From an uncultured Paracoccaceae bacterium (GTDB taxonomy: Bacteria > Pseudomonadota > Alphaproteobacteria > Rhodobacterales > Rhodobacteraceae), in assembly GCA_947493745.1 (NCBI GenBank), contig CANLSM010000020.1:1-64000 (forward strand): a stretch of DNA of 64,000 nucleotides, given 5' to 3'. Position 1 is the stretch's first letter; each line of letters opens with the position of its first letter. Shown here piece by piece: positions 8,561-17,151 of this stretch. The position numbers and the translations under genes were made by a program. The notes beneath the pieces are model-generated. The model saw only the letters and a list, made by a program, of their open reading frames with translations. It had not been told where the DNA came from and ran no database searches.

Positions 8561-8910
8561 TTGTCATTCGCCTCATGTTCGGAGTGCCTGTGTCCTTCTG
8601 CGGCATCCGCGCAGCAGTTAAGGATCAGGTAGTCGGAGAGGCGGCGCACGGCATCAAAATCCGCGCGGCATATGATTGTTCGTCCCATGCGCGTCTGGCT
8701 GACCAGACCCGCCTGATTGAGAAACCGCATATGGTGGGTGAGGGTGGAGGCCGGAATGCCCGTGCGCGACGCAAGAAGCCCGGTGCTGATGCCATCGGGA
8801 CCGGCGCTCACAAGCACGTGCAGAACCGACAGGCGCTGTTCCGACCCAAGGGCGGCAAATGCCTGACTTGCGGTCTCAAGCGAGAGCGGGGTGATATCTA
8901 TCATTTCCAT
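8557..8910 (-). CDS. ArsR-family transcriptional regulator
   Basis: 117 residues with a winged helix-turn-helix: 'FAALGSEQRLSVLHVLVSAGPDGISTGLLASRTGIPASTLTHHM' is read as the usual ArsR alpha1-alpha4 region, with the recognition helix around 'IPASTLTHHMRFL', and 'GLVSQTRMGRTIICRADFD' is the wing. The C-terminus has a vicinal cysteine pair ('LNCCADA') followed by a histidine-rich tail ('GHRHSEHE'), a plausible metal or metalloid sensor site. It is cotranscribed with the permease downstream (4-nt overlap). A perfect 16-bp palindrome lies 3-18 bp upstream of its start, consistent with autorepression. Confidence 0.9.
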   Translation of the reverse strand: MEMIDITPLSLETASQAFAALGSEQRLSVLHVLVSAGPDGISTGLLASRTGIPASTLTHHMRFLNQAGLVSQTRMGRTIICRADFDAVRRLSDYLILNCCADAAEGHRHSEHEANDK

Positions 8911-8912
8911 TA

Positions 8913-8928
8913 TTCGATAATTATCGAA
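8913..8928. promoter_or_regulatory. Candidate ArsR operator (perfect 16-bp palindrome)
   Basis: TTCGATAATTATCGAA reads identically on both strands and begins 3 bp upstream of the arsR start codon. AT-rich dyads of this size near the start of an autoregulated ArsR-family operon are the usual operator form. Binding is inferred, not shown. Confidence 0.75.
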
Positions 8929-8997
8929 ATATAGAAGTTTGTAAACCCTTCCCGTGCAGGCTGGTCAAGCCTGCGGCTTCGGACTAGGTGTCGAACC

Positions 8998-9591
8998 ATG
9001 ACAGCAAACCTTCAGACACTCAGTCAGGACATTTCCGCCTGCCGTCTTTGTGCGGAGCGCTTTGCGGCCACCGAGACCGCGCATGAGCCTCGGCCTGTTG
9101 CCTGGCTGTCGGACACGGCACCGATACTGATTGCGGGGCAGGCGCCCGGCGCGCGGGTGCATGAAAGCGGAATACCCTTCGATGATCCCTCGGGCGACCG
9201 GCTGCGTGACTGGCTAGGCGTGGACCGGGAGATGTTCTACGACCGCAGCAAGTTCGCGGTGCTGCCGATGGCCTTCTGCTTTCCGGGATATCGCAAGGGC
9301 TCGGACCTGCCGCCGCCGCCGATTTGCGCGAAAACATGGCGGGCGCGGGCGCTGGAGGTGATGCCGCAAGTGCGGCTGACGCTTCTGATCGGCGGTTATG
9401 CCCAGAAATGGCATCTGAACGCGAAAAATGTCAGCGGCACGGTCGAGGCATGGCGGGATCATACGCCCGACAATCTACCGCTGCCGCATCCGTCATGGCG
9501 CAACACAGGCTGGCTGCGACGCAATCCCTGGTTCGAAGCCGACGTCGTACCATGGCTGCGCGAAACTGTTCGGAAGCACCTTTCCCGATGA
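8998..9591 (+). CDS. Uracil-DNA glycosylase superfamily protein
   Basis: 197 residues. Motif 1 of the UDG superfamily is visible as 'IAGQAPGARVHESGIPFDDPSG' split around residues 45-66, and motif 2 as 'LPLPHPSWRNTGWLRRNPWF' near residues 162-181. An N-terminal 'ACRLCAERF' resembles the first cysteine pair of family 4/5 enzymes, but the remaining cluster ligands are not evident, so an iron-sulfur cluster is doubtful. Members remove uracil or related lesions from DNA, while some in this COG1573-like subgroup lack proven activity. The stop codon overlaps the start of the SseB-like gene (ATGA), so the two are coupled. Confidence 0.85.
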   Translation: MTANLQTLSQDISACRLCAERFAATETAHEPRPVAWLSDTAPILIAGQAPGARVHESGIPFDDPSGDRLRDWLGVDREMFYDRSKFAVLPMAFCFPGYRKGSDLPPPPICAKTWRARALEVMPQVRLTLLIGGYAQKWHLNAKNVSGTVEAWRDHTPDNLPLPHPSWRNTGWLRRNPWFEADVVPWLRETVRKHLSR

Positions 9592-10376
9592 CGCCGACAG
9601 CACTCGATCTTGCCCATGATGCGATGGCGGCCGAGCCGGAGAACGAGGCCATGGCCCTCCGCTTCTATGGCCTGCTGGCGGCGTCCGAATTGGTTCTTGT
9701 CCTTGAAGACGAGCCGAAAGGCGAGGTTGTCGTCCCGCTTCTGATGGAAACCGAAGATGGTCCCGTCGCACTCGCTTTTGATGGCGAGGCGCGGTTTGCG
9801 GAGTTTATCGAAGCGCCGACACCCTGTCTGACCCTGTCGGGCCGCAAGGTCGCCGCGTTGCTGGCGGGGCAGGGCGTTCTGCTCGGTGTCAATCTCGGTG
9901 TCTCGAACTCAGCGGCGCTGTTGCCGGCCGATGCAATGGACTGGCTTTGCGGGATGGCTCTGCAACCGGTGGATCTGGAGGACCGAAGACCAACGCGGGT
10001 CTTTCAGCCGACCGATCTGCCGCTCGATCTCTTGCAGGCACTGGATGCGCGCCTTGCGTTGATGGCCGGTGTCGGCACGGGCGCATATCTCAGTGGCGTC
10101 GAGTATGCCGATGGCAGTGTCGCGCATCTGCTCGCCATTCTGGACGTGCCCGAGGCGGCTCAACCGGATATGGCGCATGCGGTGGCCGAGGCCCTTGCCT
10201 TCAGCGGCCTTGAGGCCGGTGCGCTGGATGTGACCTTTCTTGAGGCGGGATCGGAGGCGGCGCAAAGGCTGCGCGCCGCTTCCCTCAGGTTCGACATTCC
10301 CGCGCTGCCCGAGCCGAAAGGCCGTGTCGTTGCAGCCCCCGGATCGGATCCGGACCGCCCGCCCATCCTGCGCTGA
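9588..10376 (+). CDS. SseB-like protein
   Basis: 262 residues beginning at the ATG that overlaps the upstream stop codon. The N-terminal half ('FYGLLAASELVLVLEDEP...VVPLLMETEDGPVALAFDGEARFAEFI') and 'VLLGVNLGVSNSAALLPADAMDWL' match the SseB N-terminal domain; the region from about residue 140 resembles the SseB C-terminal domain ('LARLALMAGVGTGAYL' type). SseB-like proteins have been linked loosely to serine-sensitivity phenotypes but have no defined reaction. A longer reading frame extends upstream, but it would overlap the UDG gene by over 260 bp, so the ATGA start is preferred. Confidence 0.8.
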   Translation: MTPTALDLAHDAMAAEPENEAMALRFYGLLAASELVLVLEDEPKGEVVVPLLMETEDGPVALAFDGEARFAEFIEAPTPCLTLSGRKVAALLAGQGVLLGVNLGVSNSAALLPADAMDWLCGMALQPVDLEDRRPTRVFQPTDLPLDLLQALDARLALMAGVGTGAYLSGVEYADGSVAHLLAILDVPEAAQPDMAHAVAEALAFSGLEAGALDVTFLEAGSEAAQRLRAASLRFDIPALPEPKGRVVAAPGSDPDRPPILR

Positions 10377-10378
10377 TC

Positions 10379-11314
10379 TCAATACCCCTGCTGGCGATCC
10401 ACGACATGCCGGAAGGGCTCGCCCGCCTCGCCCCGCCTGATGTTCTCGGCAATCGCCAGTGATGCCGTGGCAGCCCGCGTTGCCGAGGCGATATGCGGTG
10501 TCACGGTAACCGACGGATGGCTCCAATAGGGATGATCGGCCGGCAGAGGCTCGGTGGCAAAGACATCCAGCGTCGCATGAGCCACCTGTCCACTGTCCAT
10601 CGTATCCAGCAGGGCTGCATCATCGATCAGCGGTCCACGACCGGGATTGAGAATGAAGGCCCCCTTGGGCAGCAGCGCCAGAGTCTGCGCGTTCAGAAGA
10701 TGCTCGGTCTGCGGTGTTTGCGGGGTCAGGAGCACGAGAACTTCGCTGGTCGCAAGAACTGCGGTCAACCCGGCTTTGCCCGAATGGCAGGTGATCTGAT
10801 CATGGGACTTCGCACTGCGGCTCCAACCGGATACGGGGAAATTGAGATTTGCCAGCGCCTCGCCGCAAGCCAGCCCCAGCGCACCCAATCCCAGAATGCC
10901 GATGGGGCGGTCGCGGGCCAAGGGCGGTACGGTTCCGTCGCGCCATACCCCGTCCTGGCCGTGGATATGCGCGTCCATACCAAGGTGATGCCGCAGAACA
11001 TGGCCCGTCACCCACTCTACCATGCCCTCCGTCAGACCGCTGTCGACCATGCGGCAGAGCGGCGCTGTGATCGTCGGGTTCGTGACAATCTGCTCAACCC
11101 CGGCCCAGAGGCTCAAGACCGCTTTGAGGCGCGTAAATGCTGTGAGGTCGCTCAGCCCGCCCGATGGGGCGTAGATCACATAGTCAATTGTCGCAGGATC
11201 GCCCTCGGTGACCAGATCGACGTCAAGATCGGCTGCATCGAATGCGTGGCGCAGCGGCCGCTCGTACTCAACCCATTGTGCAGGGCGGGCGGAAAAGAGG
11301 GCGCGCGCGGTCAT
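10379..11314 (-). CDS. ghrA: Glyoxylate/hydroxypyruvate reductase A-type 2-hydroxyacid dehydrogenase
   Basis: 311 residues starting at the ATG that overlaps the rodA stop. It has the NAD(P) motif 'IGILGLGALGLACGEALANLNFPVSGWSRS', 'LLPKGAFILNPGRGPLIDDAALL' with a catalytic arginine region, 'DVFATEPLPADHPYW' with the glutamate, and 'VTVTPHIAS' with the catalytic histidine. GhrA-type enzymes reduce glyoxylate to glycolate and hydroxypyruvate to glycerate with NADPH. Its place as the last gene of a cell-shape operon looks incidental, but the 4-nt overlap implies coupled translation. Convergent with the SseB-like gene, 2 bp away. Confidence 0.88.
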   Translation of the reverse strand: MTARALFSARPAQWVEYERPLRHAFDAADLDVDLVTEGDPATIDYVIYAPSGGLSDLTAFTRLKAVLSLWAGVEQIVTNPTITAPLCRMVDSGLTEGMVEWVTGHVLRHHLGMDAHIHGQDGVWRDGTVPPLARDRPIGILGLGALGLACGEALANLNFPVSGWSRSAKSHDQITCHSGKAGLTAVLATSEVLVLLTPQTPQTEHLLNAQTLALLPKGAFILNPGRGPLIDDAALLDTMDSGQVAHATLDVFATEPLPADHPYWSHPSVTVTPHIASATRAATASLAIAENIRRGEAGEPFRHVVDRQQGY

Positions 11315-12450
11315 CTGGGGCGGTGGACATGTGCGCTCTGGATCAGGCCAAAGGCACCCATCAGCACCAGCATCGCCGAACCGCCATAGGAGACCAGCGG
11401 CAAGGGCACACCCACCACTGGGATCAGGCCTGTAACCATCGCCATGTTGACCGCGAAGAAGAAGAAGAACGTTGCAGCCAGCCCGGCGGTCAGAAGCGCG
11501 CCAAAGCGGTCGCGGTTGCGCATGGCCGACGCCATGCAGAGGATCACGATCAGCGAGTAGAGCACCAGCAGGGCGATCCCGCCCACGAAGCCGAACTCCT
11601 CCGCCAGTGTCGTGAAGATGAAGTCCGTGTGTTTCTCGGGCAGGAAGTTGAGCCGGGTCTGTGTTCCTTCCATGAAGCCGCGACCCGAGATCCCGCCCGA
11701 TCCGAGCGCGATTTTCGACTGGGTGATATGGTAGCCCGAACCGAGTGGGTCGAGCGAGGGATCGAGGAAGGTCTCGATCCGGCGATACTGATAGTCCTTG
11801 AGGATCTGCCACTCGGTTCCCCGGCTCGCCATGACGGTCCAGACCAGCCCCACACCGCCACTCATCGCGGCGGCAAAGTACCAGAGGCTGACACCGGCCA
11901 TGAACATCACCACTCCGGCACCGGCGACCAGCAGGATCGAGGTGCCGAGATCGGGCTGTTTGAGCACCAGCGCCATCGGGATCAGGGTCAGCACGATGGG
12001 CAACGCGACCCAAAGCGGGTGGGAGACCTTCCTGGGGTCCAGCCAGTCGTAATAAAGCGCCAGCATCATTACGAGGGCGACTTTCATCACCTCTGACGGT
12101 TGCAACTGGATGAAGCCCAGATCGATCCAGCGCTGCGCCCCCATGCCGACCGAGCCGAAGAACTCCACGAAAAGCAGCAGCAGCAGCCCGCCGATATAGG
12201 CGAAAGGCGCCATGCCGCGCCAGAACCGGATATGCACCATGCCGACGGCCAGCATCACGATAATCCCGAGCGCGAACCGGATCATTTGCGGTTGCGCCCA
12301 GGGCTGAAGCGAGCCGTTGGCAACCGAATAGAGCATCAGAAACCCGGTCGCCGCCACAGCGCAGAGCAGCAGGCTGACCGGCCAGTTCATGAAAAGGAAC
12401 TTGCGAAAGCCCGTGGGCGTCTGCCGGTGTGACTGGTCGAGAAAGGTCAT
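11311..12450 (-). CDS. rodA: Rod-shape peptidoglycan glycosyltransferase RodA
   Basis: 379 residues, a SEDS-family polytopic membrane protein with about ten hydrophobic helices. Diagnostic stretches include 'GSVGMGAQRWIDLGFIQLQPSEVMKVALV', 'LKQPDLGTSILLVAGAGVVMF', 'QTRLNFLPEKHTDFIFTTLAEEFGF' and the C-terminal 'PVVGVPLPLVSYGGSAML' (each shown in part). RodA polymerises glycan strands during lateral wall growth with its transpeptidase partner PBP2. It overlaps the end of mrdA and the start of ghrA by 4 nt each, so its translation is coupled within the mre-mrd operon. Confidence 0.96.
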   Translation of the reverse strand: MTFLDQSHRQTPTGFRKFLFMNWPVSLLLCAVAATGFLMLYSVANGSLQPWAQPQMIRFALGIIVMLAVGMVHIRFWRGMAPFAYIGGLLLLLFVEFFGSVGMGAQRWIDLGFIQLQPSEVMKVALVMMLALYYDWLDPRKVSHPLWVALPIVLTLIPMALVLKQPDLGTSILLVAGAGVVMFMAGVSLWYFAAAMSGGVGLVWTVMASRGTEWQILKDYQYRRIETFLDPSLDPLGSGYHITQSKIALGSGGISGRGFMEGTQTRLNFLPEKHTDFIFTTLAEEFGFVGGIALLVLYSLIVILCMASAMRNRDRFGALLTAGLAATFFFFFAVNMAMVTGLIPVVGVPLPLVSYGGSAMLVLMGAFGLIQSAHVHRPR

Positions 12451-14384
12451 GCGCGGTCCTGCGGTGTCGTGCCTTCGGCCTCCGCCTCGGGCGTTTCCTC
12501 CAGCTCGCGTTGTTGCCTGACCTCCTCGCGGCGTCCGGGCGGATAGGCTTCAAGCGGCGGGGTCGGACCGTAAAGCGCATGCATCATGATGTCCTGCGCA
12601 ATGGGTGCGGCCGCCTTTGACCCACCGCCGCCATGTTCGACCACGACGCAGATCGCGTACTTCGGATCATTGTAAGGAGCATATGACACGAAGAGCGCAT
12701 GATCGCGCCGCTCCCAGGGCAGGTCCTCATTGCGAAAGACGCCGCGTGCGCGTTCCTCGGTTGTGATGATGCGGACCTGTGATGTACCGGTCTTGCCGGC
12801 CATTTCGTTGTCCTCATCGGCGATGCGGGACCGGTAGGCCGTGCCGCGCCGCGAATTGACGACCTTGTACATGCCGTTGCGCACCTGCCCGAGCGCGCGC
12901 CCGGAGATGCCGAGGTCCTCGATCTCGGGCTCCGCGACGGGGATGCCTTCGACCGCCCTGATCAGCCGGGGTTCCACCGCCTTGCCGGTCGCGATGCGTG
13001 CGGACATGATCGCAAGCTGCAGGGGTGAGGCCAGCATGAACCCCTGTCCGATCCCCGAATTCAGGGTATCGCCCACAAGCCATGCCTCATCGTGGACGCG
13101 CTGCTTCCAGTCCTTTGTCGGCGTCAGCCCCTCGGAGACCGCAGGGATTGGCAAATCATGGCGGTAGCCGATGCCAAGACGGTTGGCCATCTCGGATATC
13201 TTCTCGATCCCGACCCGGCGGGCCACATCGTAATAGAAAACATCGCAGGACTGCTGGAGGCTTTCTTCCAGATCGACCCAGCCATGACCGCCGCGCCGCC
13301 AGCAATGGAACCGGCGTCTGCCAAGCTGGTAGTGACCGGGGCAGTAGACCGTCTCGGAGGGGTTCAATTCCCCCGCTTCCATGGCTGCCAGGGCGACCAC
13401 CATCTTGAAGGTCGAACCCGGGGGGTAGGCGCCTGAGACTGCCTTATTCGAAAGGGGGCGGTACTTGTTGTTCAACAGGCTGTTCCAGTTGCCGACCGAG
13501 ATGCCGAAGACAAAGTCATTGGGATCGAAGCTGGGCGAGGAGGCCGATGTCAGAATGTCGCCGTTGCGCACATCAAGGACGACCGCGGCGGCACTTTCGC
13601 CATTCATCCGGCGCAGCGCATAGTTCTGCAAGGCGCCATTTATCGTCAGATGCAGATCATTGCCGGGCTGCCCGTCGCGACGGCTGAGCTCACGCATCAC
13701 CCGTCCGACAGCATTGACCTCGATACGACTTGCGCCCGCACTGCCGCGAAGCTGCCCCTCGATCCGTTGCTCCACACCGGTCTTGCCGATCTGGAAATCG
13801 GGGATCTGCAACAGCGGGTCAGGATCCTCGACACCTTCGAGATCGCGCTCGCTCACCGGGCCGACATAGCCCACCACATGAGCCAGGTCATGACCCTGCG
13901 GGTAGTGCCGTGAAAGGCCGACCTCCGGGGTTATGCCGGGCAGGGCAGGGGCGTTGGCCGCAACGCGGGAGAGATCTTCCCAGCTGAGATGTTCGATCAC
14001 CGTGACCGGAACAAAGGCTGAGCGCCGCCGCATCTCTTTCAGAACTGCTTCGCGGCGCTCTGACGGCAAGGGAATGATCCGCGCCAGATCATCCAGAACC
14101 GCTTCCGGATCGCCCGCCTGCTCACGGACCATCGTGACGCGGTAATTCTGCCGGTTTTCTGCAATCGGCTTGCCGTTTCGGTCGAAAATCAACCCGCGAG
14201 CGGGCGCGATCAGGCGGATGTTGATCCGGTTTTCCTCAGCCAGAAGTCTGAACTCATCCGCCTGCTCGACCTGCAGATGGCGAAGCCGCCAGCCAAGGCC
14301 GCCAATGACGCCCAGTTGCAGACCCAGAAACAGCAGGCCGCGCCGGGTGATGTGAAAGCTGTTTTGCGGCTCCGGCTTTCTCAT
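12447..14384 (-). CDS. mrdA: Penicillin-binding protein 2 (elongation-specific transpeptidase)
   Basis: 645 residues from the ATG overlapping the mreD stop. An N-terminal membrane anchor ('GLLFLGLQLGVIGGLGWRL') precedes the PBP dimerisation domain, then the transpeptidase domain with SxxK at Ser324 ('PPGSTFKMV'), the SxN-type box 'QQSCDVFYYDVA' (SCD in PBP2) and 'AGKTGTS'. It cross-links lateral-wall peptidoglycan in complex with RodA. A longer frame upstream would overlap mreD by about 300 bp and is rejected. The C-terminal tail (about 30 residues, E/P/R-rich) is disordered. Confidence 0.96.
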   Translation of the reverse strand: MRKPEPQNSFHITRRGLLFLGLQLGVIGGLGWRLRHLQVEQADEFRLLAEENRINIRLIAPARGLIFDRNGKPIAENRQNYRVTMVREQAGDPEAVLDDLARIIPLPSERREAVLKEMRRRSAFVPVTVIEHLSWEDLSRVAANAPALPGITPEVGLSRHYPQGHDLAHVVGYVGPVSERDLEGVEDPDPLLQIPDFQIGKTGVEQRIEGQLRGSAGASRIEVNAVGRVMRELSRRDGQPGNDLHLTINGALQNYALRRMNGESAAAVVLDVRNGDILTSASSPSFDPNDFVFGISVGNWNSLLNNKYRPLSNKAVSGAYPPGSTFKMVVALAAMEAGELNPSETVYCPGHYQLGRRRFHCWRRGGHGWVDLEESLQQSCDVFYYDVARRVGIEKISEMANRLGIGYRHDLPIPAVSEGLTPTKDWKQRVHDEAWLVGDTLNSGIGQGFMLASPLQLAIMSARIATGKAVEPRLIRAVEGIPVAEPEIEDLGISGRALGQVRNGMYKVVNSRRGTAYRSRIADEDNEMAGKTGTSQVRIITTEERARGVFRNEDLPWERRDHALFVSYAPYNDPKYAICVVVEHGGGGSKAAAPIAQDIMMHALYGPTPPLEAYPPGRREEVRQQRELEETPEAEAEGTTPQDRA

Positions 14385-14920
14385 GCGACCCGGCCCAGTC
14401 GATTGCTGCGTTCCGTCGGCTTGTGGATGCGGATCCGGAAGCCCCAGTGCAGCACCGCGCAGATGACCGGATAGCCCAGAATGCCGCCGAGAAACAGACC
14501 GAGCCACGCCGAAGAACCCGGCATCGGGACCAGCGCCAGCGCGAGCGCCACGATATTGATCAGCAAGGCCACGGCCAGGACGATGACAAAGGTCAGCCAT
14601 TCGATGAGGAAGACCTGATCGACAAGCGCGCTGCGCTGGCCACGCAGAAACTCGGTCGCAAGGATGATGATCAGGGCCCAAAGCCCCATCGGTCGGTTCA
14701 GCATGGCGTCTGCCAGAAACGCCAGACCCGCGACCAGCACGAACGGTGCGGTGTCAGGTTGCCTGACAACCCAGGCGCAGGCCAGCAGGAACAGGAAGTC
14801 GGGGACAATCACGCTGCCCGGCGAGAGGCTGAAAGGCAGAAGTGGCCCGTAGATGGCGGCCAGTCCCAGCAGGGTGAAAAGGCCGATCTCGAACCAGTAG
14901 CGCCAGGCCTGCGGGCTCAT
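14381..14920 (-). CDS. mreD: Rod-shape determining protein MreD
   Basis: 179 residues with five to six hydrophobic helices ('YWFEIGLFTLLGLAAIYGPLL', 'FVLVAGLAFLADAMLNRPMGLWALIIILA', each in part). The motif 'FLLACAWVVRQPDTAPFVLVAGLAFLADAM' aligns with MreD of alphaproteobacteria, where the central 'L..DA....P.G' pattern is conserved. MreD is a small inner-membrane component of the elongasome linking MreC to the wall synthases. It overlaps mreC upstream and mrdA downstream by 4 nt each. Identity rests partly on operon position. Confidence 0.92.
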   Translation of the reverse strand: MSPQAWRYWFEIGLFTLLGLAAIYGPLLPFSLSPGSVIVPDFLFLLACAWVVRQPDTAPFVLVAGLAFLADAMLNRPMGLWALIIILATEFLRGQRSALVDQVFLIEWLTFVIVLAVALLINIVALALALVPMPGSSAWLGLFLGGILGYPVICAVLHWGFRIRIHKPTERSNRLGRVA

Positions 14921-15825
14921 TGGCCGCTCTCCGGAGCCTGTTCGACGGTTTCAAGGGGCAGGTCCGGTTGCGTGCCGACAAGCTCGCCCGACCCTTCGAT
15001 AATTGTCTCGGGTGTTTGGCGCAGGACACGCAGGAACTCCAGACGGCGATAGTCGGCGGCAAGGCGGACCCGCAGACGGCCGTCGGGACCGGTCGCGACC
15101 TGACCGATCAGCAGGTCCGCCGGAAAGACGCCGCCCGCGCCCGATGTGAACACACGGTCGCCCGGGCGGATCTTCTCGGCATCCTCCACGAATTCCAGAA
15201 CCGGTGCGATTGTGTTGTCGCCCGAGACCAGTCCGCGCTGGCTCGACGGCTGGATAACCGCAGGGACGCGGGAGTTGATGTCGGTCAGCAGGACGACCCG
15301 GCTGGTCTGCTCCCCGACACCGGATATCCGCCCGACGAGCCCGAGACCGTCCACCGCAGCCGAGCCGTCCTGAACCCCGTCAATGCGCCCGATATTGAGA
15401 AGGCCGGATTGCCTGAACGGGCTGCCGCTGTCGGTCAGGACTTCGCCCGAGATGAAACTGAGGCGGGGGGACAGCCGCACATTGTTGAGCGCACGCAGGC
15501 GGGCGTTCTTTTCCTCAAGTTGAAGGGCGGCCTCCCGCCAGCCCTTCATGCGCTGAAGCTCACGGCGAAGTTCGCGGTTCTGCTCGTAGAGGCTGTCGAT
15601 GGTCTGCCAGTCTGCGGCCATGCGGGAGACGGACGTGATCGGGTTCAGCGTCCAGTCGAAACTGGGCACGAAGCGGTCGACAAGGGCCATGCGCAGGTTT
15701 TCCACCCGCGGATTGTCGATCCGCCATAGCACGAAAAGCGCGAGGAAGAGGGTGGAGATCGCAAGGACGAAGATGCGTCTGATGACGCGCCACATATTCG
15801 GAACAGGCTCATTGCCAAAGGCCAT
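14917..15825 (-). CDS. mreC: Rod-shape determining protein MreC
   Basis: 302 residues. A single N-terminal membrane helix ('RIFVLAISTLFLALFVLW'), a short coiled coil ('TIDSLYEQNRELRRELQRMKGWREAALQLEEKNARLRAL', in part) and a periplasmic beta-rich domain with 'DGVQDGSAAVDGLGLVGRISGV' and 'VFTSGAGGVFPADLLIGQV' are typical for MreC. The protein positions PBP2 and RodA along the cell cylinder. Its gene follows mreB by 51 bp and overlaps mreD by 4 nt. The last 30 residues (Q/P/E-rich) look disordered. Confidence 0.95.
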   Translation of the reverse strand: MAFGNEPVPNMWRVIRRIFVLAISTLFLALFVLWRIDNPRVENLRMALVDRFVPSFDWTLNPITSVSRMAADWQTIDSLYEQNRELRRELQRMKGWREAALQLEEKNARLRALNNVRLSPRLSFISGEVLTDSGSPFRQSGLLNIGRIDGVQDGSAAVDGLGLVGRISGVGEQTSRVVLLTDINSRVPAVIQPSSQRGLVSGDNTIAPVLEFVEDAEKIRPGDRVFTSGAGGVFPADLLIGQVATGPDGRLRVRLAADYRRLEFLRVLRQTPETIIEGSGELVGTQPDLPLETVEQAPESGQ

Positions 15826-15876
15826 GTCGGTCCGATCCTATCGGCTTCGTGCTCCCCACATCATGTTCAGGCGGGG

Positions 15877-16932
<1,056 letters not shown>

Positions 16933-16967
16933 CTATCTGTCTCGCGCTGATGCGCTTGTTATGACTG

Positions 16968-16989
16968 CCCATCCTTGCACAAGGATGGG
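16968..16989. promoter_or_regulatory. Perfect inverted repeat upstream of mreB
   Basis: CCCATCCTTG and CAAGGATGGG are exact reverse complements separated by two bases (CA). The repeat is 50 bp upstream of the mreB start, so it may be an operator or a 5'-UTR hairpin. There is no adjoining T-run on either strand, which argues against a terminator. Confidence 0.5.
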
Positions 16990-17094
16990 GACTTATACGC
17001 GCGTGTGTGTAGTGGGTAAAGGGGCATGTCGGAGAGCAAAGCCGTGTGACCGAGGCCCCTGATACACAACTGAAACAACCGGACTTGCGTCACT

Positions 17095-17129
17095 AAAGAA
17101 ATACGCGCGACCTGGTTGAAGGTCGCGCG
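17095..17129 (-). terminator. Rho-independent terminator of the PilJ-like gene
   Basis: Arms CGCGCGACC and GGTCGCGCG (9 bp, 8-nt loop) lie about 22 bp beyond the stop codon of the gene at 17152-18591. On the minus strand the hairpin is followed by TATTTCTTTAG, a moderate T-rich tract. Confidence 0.7.
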
Positions 17130-17151
17130 TCTGATTGCCGGGAGTCCAGCC

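Noticed and set aside
11315-12580. Upstream extension of the ghrA frame through rodA
   Set aside because: It overlaps rodA completely, and the ATG overlapping the rodA stop gives a full-length dehydrogenase.
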